A stretch of DNA of 64,000 bases, from NCBI GenBank assembly GCA_001936135.1, contig CP012810.1:3596001-3660000 (forward strand), written 5' to 3'. Below, in pieces: positions 58,949 to 64,000 of the stretch (the stretch's first letter is position 1; each line of letters opens with the position of its first letter). Under the pieces are notes generated by a model. It did not search any database, was not told the DNA's origin, and worked only from the letters and a program-made list of their open reading frames with translations. This stretch comes from Saccharomycopsis fibuligera x Saccharomycopsis cf. fibuligera. Taxonomy: Eukaryota > Ascomycota > Saccharomycetes > Ascoideales > Saccharomycopsidaceae. The translations under genes were made by a program, and so were the position numbers.

Positions 58949-59673
58949 AGACATTTTTTAAGGCTATATTTGTATGATATTTTCCTCTTTTGATGTTCAT
59001 TGATCGAATTATTCCGGTTCATTTCTATGTTTTTTATGATCTTTTAATGTTTTCTTCATGTTTTTTACTGCTCTTGATTTTCATTTATAAATTCTTCCAC
59101 AGTCCCTTTTCATTCTCAGAATTGCCATCTAAAATGCATTCTCATATTTAATAATATAAAAGAGTTCCTCCTATCTGGTTGTTGAAGCTCTCAGCCTCTG
59201 TAGCTGTTCTCCAGTGATATTTTGCTGGCACTGGCGTGTATCTACTCCAATTAAGCGCCTTGAAAACCTCATGTTGGGAAACGTTTTTTATTTTTGTTTT
59301 TTGTTGGTTATGAGCCTTTGCGCGACGCCAAAGGAGAATTTTGTTCACGGAGGAAAATATAAAAAACGAAAAGGAAAAAAGTAAAACACAGAATGGAGTA
59401 ATAGCTACTGAAGCCAAAACCACACACTGCGGCAATATAAAGAAAGTGTGCTCTGCTGTCGCGTCTTGCTCAAATACTATCCTACGCGCTTCTTGCTATC
59501 TATATTCAAGATATCTTTACAGCCTAGACAGGCGTTTATAATCCAGAGTTACGCTGAAAGTTTATTTTGGCCGAACCATTGCTTTTTGTTAATGAGGATA
59601 ACGGCTTCCTGATTTACTTTAAACTGATAATACCCAGTACAGCGTCTAGTGCTACCCATCAGCACCAATCAAT
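58949..59673. other. Intergenic: CRH-c 3' flank and promoter of the SNF11-like gene
   Basis: About 725 bp, AT-rich. No gene or known site is recognised. Confidence 0.5.
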
Positions 59674-61101
59674 ATGAACAACTTAGAGCTAGATAAGCGA
59701 AGAGTGAGAGTGCTATTTGAACTCAACACTCTTCTTCTTTACAGAGTCCAGCTACTAGAAATTAGTGTCAACCCCAACCTTAACGTGAATAACATACACA
59801 TGAATGAGATTGCAGGAATGATTCAAACGTTTTCTTCTCCCAATATTAATAAAATAGAAATTGTTCAGCACTATTTGAAAAGAGTTCAAGTCAACTTGAC
59901 ATGCATTGGTGAGCTCAATGAAAAATATAGAAAGCTTAGCAGCGGACAGCCTATACCTACTATGAAACCAATATTTCCTCTGATATTAAGTCCTCCTCCG
60001 GAATCCACTAATGATATCACAAGCAGGTATTTTCTCTTGACAAAGTTGTTTCCAGAAGCTATTTCGTACATTCAACAGCAAAAGGCGATGTTTCTCAAAC
60101 AGCAGCAACAACATCAGCATTCTCAACAACCACAACAACATCATCAACAACACTTACAGCACTTACAGCAGCAGCAGCCGCAGCCACAGCAGCAGTTACC
60201 AATATCAAACGGGAACTACGCGAATGGTGCAAATCCATCTAATTTTAATAATCCTAACTCCCATAGTAACGTATCAACGCCGATTATTTCTAATATAAAT
60301 ACACCATTACCTGCACACAACACCTTACGGAATAGCAACAACAACACTGGTAATAACAGCCCATTACTTAATAATGGAACAATTGCTCAAACAGCTCAAG
60401 CAGCAACAATAAACCCAACAACCACAGCTTCGCCTCACGGATCGAGCACTAGCACACCATCTATTCCACCTACTCAGCAGCCATTTTTTAACAAGAATAA
60501 TGGTCCCGGTGGTATTCTGGGACAACAACAGGCACCACATTTGATGGGGAACGCTAACAACGGTAATAGCGCTACTAATACCTCTACTCTAATAAACGGT
60601 ATTCCAGGAAGTGCACTAAATGCAATTGCCGGAGGAAACCCTGGAACTGGCATGCCAATGAGAAACATTAACATGAACATGGCTAATAATGGTCTCAATA
60701 ATGGTATGGGTAACTTCACTAATAACCCAAATCCTAACAATAGCAACATGAATATGAACGGTATTCCACCTCATCTTAATCCTGCAGCTATGAATATGAA
60801 TAATGGCATGAATAACATGAACATTAGCATGCTTCAAAACATGCAAAATATGCGCAATTTTCCACCAATGAACGGAAATGCAGGAAACAATAATGGCAAC
60901 AACAATGGCGGTGCTGGTGCTAATATGAATATGGCTAACTTTCCAAATATGATGGGAAATATGAACATGGGAAACATGAATATGAATCAGATGGGAAATA
61001 TGGGCAATGGTGTCTTGCCTGGCAATGGAGCTAATGGCGGAGCAAGTAATCCAATGAACATGGGAATGAATATGAACAGCGCAGGAAACGGAATGTGGTA
61101 A
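59674..61101 (+). CDS. SNF11: Snf11-like SWI/SNF subunit with long Asn/Met/Gln tail
   Basis: A 475-aa protein. Residues 1-135 match yeast Snf11: LFELNTLLLYRVQLLEI (Snf11 LLHINSILLARVIQM), YLKRVQVNLTCIGELN (FLKRVHANLQCISQIN), PLILSPP (PLILTPP), and DITSRYFLLTKLF (DILSKLYLLLARVF). Snf11 binds Snf2 in the SWI/SNF complex. Yeast Snf11 has only 169 aa with the conserved part at its end; here a 340-residue low-complexity tail follows, with Gln/His runs (about 145-175), then Asn/Gly/Thr, and then Asn/Met/Gly repeats (NMNMGNMNM). The final codons GTGGTAAGT resemble a 5' splice site, so the annotated stop may be intronic; no convincing branch point was found. The start is the first ATG of the frame. 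Confidence 0.78.
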   Translation: MNNLELDKRRVRVLFELNTLLLYRVQLLEISVNPNLNVNNIHMNEIAGMIQTFSSPNINKIEIVQHYLKRVQVNLTCIGELNEKYRKLSSGQPIPTMKPIFPLILSPPPESTNDITSRYFLLTKLFPEAISYIQQQKAMFLKQQQQHQHSQQPQQHHQQHLQHLQQQQPQPQQQLPISNGNYANGANPSNFNNPNSHSNVSTPIISNINTPLPAHNTLRNSNNNTGNNSPLLNNGTIAQTAQAATINPTTTASPHGSSTSTPSIPPTQQPFFNKNNGPGGILGQQQAPHLMGNANNGNSATNTSTLINGIPGSALNAIAGGNPGTGMPMRNINMNMANNGLNNGMGNFTNNPNPNNSNMNMNGIPPHLNPAAMNMNNGMNNMNISMLQNMQNMRNFPPMNGNAGNNNGNNNGGAGANMNMANFPNMMGNMNMGNMNMNQMGNMGNGVLPGNGANGGASNPMNMGMNMNSAGNGMW

Positions 61102-61683
61102 GTCAAATACTTGAAATACCTTTAGTGGTAATCATGATCAATATCCAGCATAATTGCTAGCTAAGCTTTGCATTTTTACGAAACTTCAAGAAGTGCTTTC
61201 TTTAACTTTTTTTTTATACATTTTTGTCCATGTTTTTGTTCCTCTTTTTGTCTTTTATGGTTTTTGCTTTCTATGTTTCTGATTTTGTCATCTCTTTTTT
61301 TTTTTTTTTTTTATTTCTGTTTTCTACTTCAAATCTGTAACTTTATACTGTTTTGTAATTATAGGTCCCGATTGGATAAATTATGTTTTGTTTCTCATCT
61401 TTACTATTTTCATTATGAAACAGCGATCAATACGCTAAAAGCTGATCAATTTTTTTTCTTTTTTCCGTTTTCTATAACGCGAAACTATGGTGGCACATAC
61501 TACTTTGCACTAATAGACAAATATTTTTTTGAGTATAATTTACAATGACATAGATAACTGTAATATGCAATGCTTAATTGGCTAAGTAAAACGAAAAGGA
61601 AAAAAAAAAAAAAAATTGGTACTAATTATACAAGCTCGGTAATTGTAATGAGATACTACTGCTCGCTGCTCATCGCTCACCGC
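61102..61683. other. Intergenic between convergent SNF11-like gene and TRM6
   Basis: About 580 bp. T runs lie at about 61296-61312, and an A run at about 61602-61615. Nothing coding. Confidence 0.5.
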
Positions 61684-63363
61684 TCACTGCTTCTTTTCGG
61701 CTTTATTCTCTTCCTCCTTTTCAACCTTTTCCATCCTTTGTTTCTTCTTTTTATTACCACCTTTACCCACTGCCTGCACTTTTTCCAAGGGGAAAATTCG
61801 AGTACCTGACAAGATAAACCCACCACCACCTCTCATGGTCATCACTGGGTGTATTTTTCCCGGAACTGCTTGATAATTTCTTGCTTTTGTTTCCAACACA
61901 CTTGGTGCCAATATTGGCAATGGTGCATTTGGATTATTTATGTGATGATATGTTTCCACTAGCAATTCTTTAAATTGCGAAAACACTACTATTGGTCTAG
62001 AGCCGCCAATTTTAGAGACAAGACAATCAAGGACATTAGGAATGTAAAGAGTAGTAACGAGCACCAAAGCATCGAAATTGGCTTGTTTCAGAGAACGCAA
62101 TACATCAAGTAAAGCAGCATAATTAGTAAGCTTTCTGTAGTATTGTGATTTTTTATGTTTCACCATGCCTTCGATAACTTGTTGATCCAATATTGGTTCG
62201 AAATAGACAAAGGCTTCATCATTCGCGATGGTGTCTTGAACCGGGTTTAATAATTGGAGCCAATTTATACATTTGACCATCTTTTGAATATATATTTGTG
62301 GAAAATTGGAGTATTTTTCAAGGGCTGATAAGTTGACGTGTTCGTTTTCTGATACAATAATGATCTCACCTTCACCAGCCATTCTTTCCAACATACAGTA
62401 AGTGAGAAGGCCCATAGATTCGTCAATAATTAAATATCTCCCACCTGGCCTAATATTGGCCAAGTTGAGCATATACGCCATACTTTCTTCACTGAGATCC
62501 AAGCTTTTGCGGAGATCCTTGTTCTCAATGTAATACTTGAGCAATTCATGAGCTGATAAGTACTCGATGACAAAATAACGCGCATACTTTTCTCTTTTAC
62601 GCTTCAAGTACTTAGCTTGGGAGTATTTAGTCTTTTTGTCAAAATTACCATGTTGGTTTATTATGGATTCAATGATTTGTCTACCGGTTTCTGAGCTGTA
62701 ACTTTGCTTCTTCATGGTTTCAATATCAGCAGCGCTCAATTTTTGTACCTTATCTCCAAGATCAAATAAATTACTATTATCTTCAGAATATTTCAACAAT
62801 TTGTTGATAATTTCATTCTTGTCCTTTTGCACTTTTTCAGCATTCACTTGGCCTTCAGTTTCAGTGTCTTCAGGAGCAGTCTCGTCTTCGACATCTGCAT
62901 CATCGACTGCTGTGATGTCATCCAAAACTTCCTTGCCATCTACTGGCTTGATATTGTTATCATCCAACACTTCAAAAGTTTGACCAAATTTGTGTCCCAA
63001 GATATCATTGACCTTAAACATGCCAAACTTGCCCAAACTCACGATCTTATCTTTCTTTAACTCCACAAGTTTAGATCCAGTAGATGGTAACTTCACAAGA
63101 ACCCATTCATCTTCTTTAATAACAGATTTATTTTTGTGGTAAAGACTTGGGGAAAATCTTCTTTTATGTTCTGGGTCCCCGGTAAGTTCTTGATGTTCCC
63201 CATTACTATCAAAAGCCAACAATGATCTCGCCTGGTCGATTTTTTCATCCAAAATGGCCAATTCCTGTGCGATATGGCTGTCAGCTAAGCTGCTTTTTGG
63301 ATACACCGCGCCAGCGGTCAGCTCCACTAAGCTGTCTCCACTAGTTTCTGTATCAATGCTCAT
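61684..63363 (-). CDS. TRM6: tRNA (adenine58-N1)-methyltransferase non-catalytic subunit Trm6/Gcd10
   Basis: A 559-aa protein; yeast Trm6 has 478 aa. Family blocks include EDEWVLVKLPS, KIVSLGKFG, SYSSETGRQIIESIINQHGNFDKKTKYSQAKY (in two parts across residues of about 230-262), KYLKRKREKYARYF, and the degenerate Rossmann part LANIRPGGRYLIIDESMGLLTY. The SAM-binding glycines of a real catalytic site are replaced, as expected for the non-catalytic partner. With Trm61 it forms the nuclear m1A58 tRNA methyltransferase needed for initiator tRNA stability. Extra length comes from an acidic insert at about 135-180 and a Lys/Glu tail. The start is the ATG at 63363; no intron is seen. Confidence 0.92.
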   Translation of the reverse strand: MSIDTETSGDSLVELTAGAVYPKSSLADSHIAQELAILDEKIDQARSLLAFDSNGEHQELTGDPEHKRRFSPSLYHKNKSVIKEDEWVLVKLPSTGSKLVELKKDKIVSLGKFGMFKVNDILGHKFGQTFEVLDDNNIKPVDGKEVLDDITAVDDADVEDETAPEDTETEGQVNAEKVQKDKNEIINKLLKYSEDNSNLFDLGDKVQKLSAADIETMKKQSYSSETGRQIIESIINQHGNFDKKTKYSQAKYLKRKREKYARYFVIEYLSAHELLKYYIENKDLRKSLDLSEESMAYMLNLANIRPGGRYLIIDESMGLLTYCMLERMAGEGEIIIVSENEHVNLSALEKYSNFPQIYIQKMVKCINWLQLLNPVQDTIANDEAFVYFEPILDQQVIEGMVKHKKSQYYRKLTNYAALLDVLRSLKQANFDALVLVTTLYIPNVLDCLVSKIGGSRPIVVFSQFKELLVETYHHINNPNAPLPILAPSVLETKARNYQAVPGKIHPVMTMRGGGGFILSGTRIFPLEKVQAVGKGGNKKKKQRMEKVEKEEENKAEKKQ

Positions 63364-63967
63364 TTTTCAGCGGTCTAAATATTTTGGAGTTTGTAGATTG
63401 ACAAATCTGTTTGAATTATGCTGCTTAGATATATGGTATACACAACTTCTGTTTCGAGATTCTGGAAAATTTGATACTGAAAAAAAAAAAATTTAATATG
63501 CAGATCTGCGCACGGGTAAGGGCACATTTGTACCAATGCTATGGTATTCTGTACCAAACTAATTTGGTTTAGTCTCTGTACCTCAAAGTTTTAATTATTG
63601 GCTTTCATATTTGTTTTCTACAAGCCTGGTTTGCCTGATTCATGTTAGTTTTGAAGGGGTTATGGATTGCCTTATTTTCATTGTTCTATTGCCAAAGAAC
63701 TATTGGGTATGATGTAGGATCGCCGATGATCATCGCATGCGGGCAAAAAATGGCAGAAAAATAAAAGTAATCAGAAAGCTAAAAGTGCTGTCAGAGAACT
63801 AATTTCCCTTGAATAATATTCCGAAAGCATTAACAATGCAGTCTCTCAAATTCAGACATTGAATAAAACGAATACATTAACTTCAAGCGAGTTTGCAACT
63901 CAAATTCTTACCGTTTCATTGGCAACTTAAGCAAACCTTTTGTCCTTTTCCGCAAGCAAGTCTCAGG
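63364..63967. other. TRM6 promoter and flank
   Basis: About 600 bp, AT-rich, with no recognised site. Confidence 0.45.
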
Positions 63968-64000
63968 ATGGATATCGAGGCAACATTAAAATTTCTAAAA
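63968..64000 (+). CDS. Possible start of a gene running off the window
   Basis: An ATG at 63968 opens a frame (MDIEATLKFLK) that stays open to the last base. Eleven codons are too few to show coding or to name a family. Listed only because the position, about 600 bp divergent from TRM6, suits a gene start. Confidence 0.2.
   Translation, partial: MDIEATLKFLK

Noticed and set aside
61099-61372. Possible intron at the end of the SNF11-like gene (GTAAGT donor, TATAG acceptor)
   Set aside because: No branch point close to TACTAAC was found, and the added exon would be only a few codons. Left as a note in the gene entry.
1-64000. tRNA genes, LTR elements, transposons, CRISPR arrays
   Set aside because: I looked for B-box GGTTCGANTCC, terminal repeats with flanking duplications, reverse transcriptase or transposase motifs and spaced repeats, and found none that held up.

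Overview
This window is nuclear DNA from an ascomycete yeast of the CUG-Ser (CTG) clade, most like the Lodderomyces elongisporus / Candida parapsilosis group; the species placement is inference. The evidence is the gene content (STH1, RIM11, MSH4, HST2, RET3, TAF3, IPT1, TRM6 and others). Introns are short with GTATGT/GTAAGT donors and TACTAAC-type branch points. CTG codons are rare, and one in the STH1 bromodomain (43078-43080) sits where Snf2 and SMARCA4 carry serine. Intergenic DNA is AT-rich and full of long A or T runs.

Layout. 1-6.9 kb: end of a GATA zinc-finger gene, CAX4 (dolichyl-PP phosphatase), RIM11-type GSK3 kinase with an upstream ORF. 6.9-11.8 kb: a 1615-aa leucine-rich-repeat protein with a protein phosphatase 1 docking motif. 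14.4-22.5 kb: two Jen-family carboxylate transporters in direct tandem with patchwork near-identity, separated by about 5 kb without a recognisable gene but with a cluster of strong inverted repeats. 23.5-32.6 kb: MSH4, HST2, RQC2/TAE2 and RET3. 33.2-43.3 kb: TAF3, WWM1, a small unknown basic protein, a HAD phosphatase, MTQ1 and STH1. 43.8-47.6 kb: GRX5, an intron-bearing U3 snoRNA gene, and IPT1. 50.4-58.9 kb: three tandem Crh-family cell-wall transglycosylases, one fused to a flocculin-like repeat stalk and one without a GPI tail. 59.7-63.4 kb: an expanded SNF11-like protein and TRM6.

Five genes have 5' exons that simple ORF calling misses or truncates: RQC2 (a two-codon first exon), TAF3 (an 18-codon exon that completes the histone fold), WWM1 (an exon holding half the WW domain), GRX5 (a 12-codon exon) and U3 (a 14-nt exon). 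The intron of U3 carries a 10-nt element perfectly complementary to its own second exon.

The genes are ordinary housekeeping neighbours, not an operon. Themes recur: chromatin and transcription (STH1, SNF11-like, TAF3, HST2), wall and membrane (CRH x3, IPT1, CAX4), translation (RQC2, MTQ1, TRM6, U3) and carbon uptake (two Jen genes). No tRNA, retroelement, transposon or CRISPR array was recognised.
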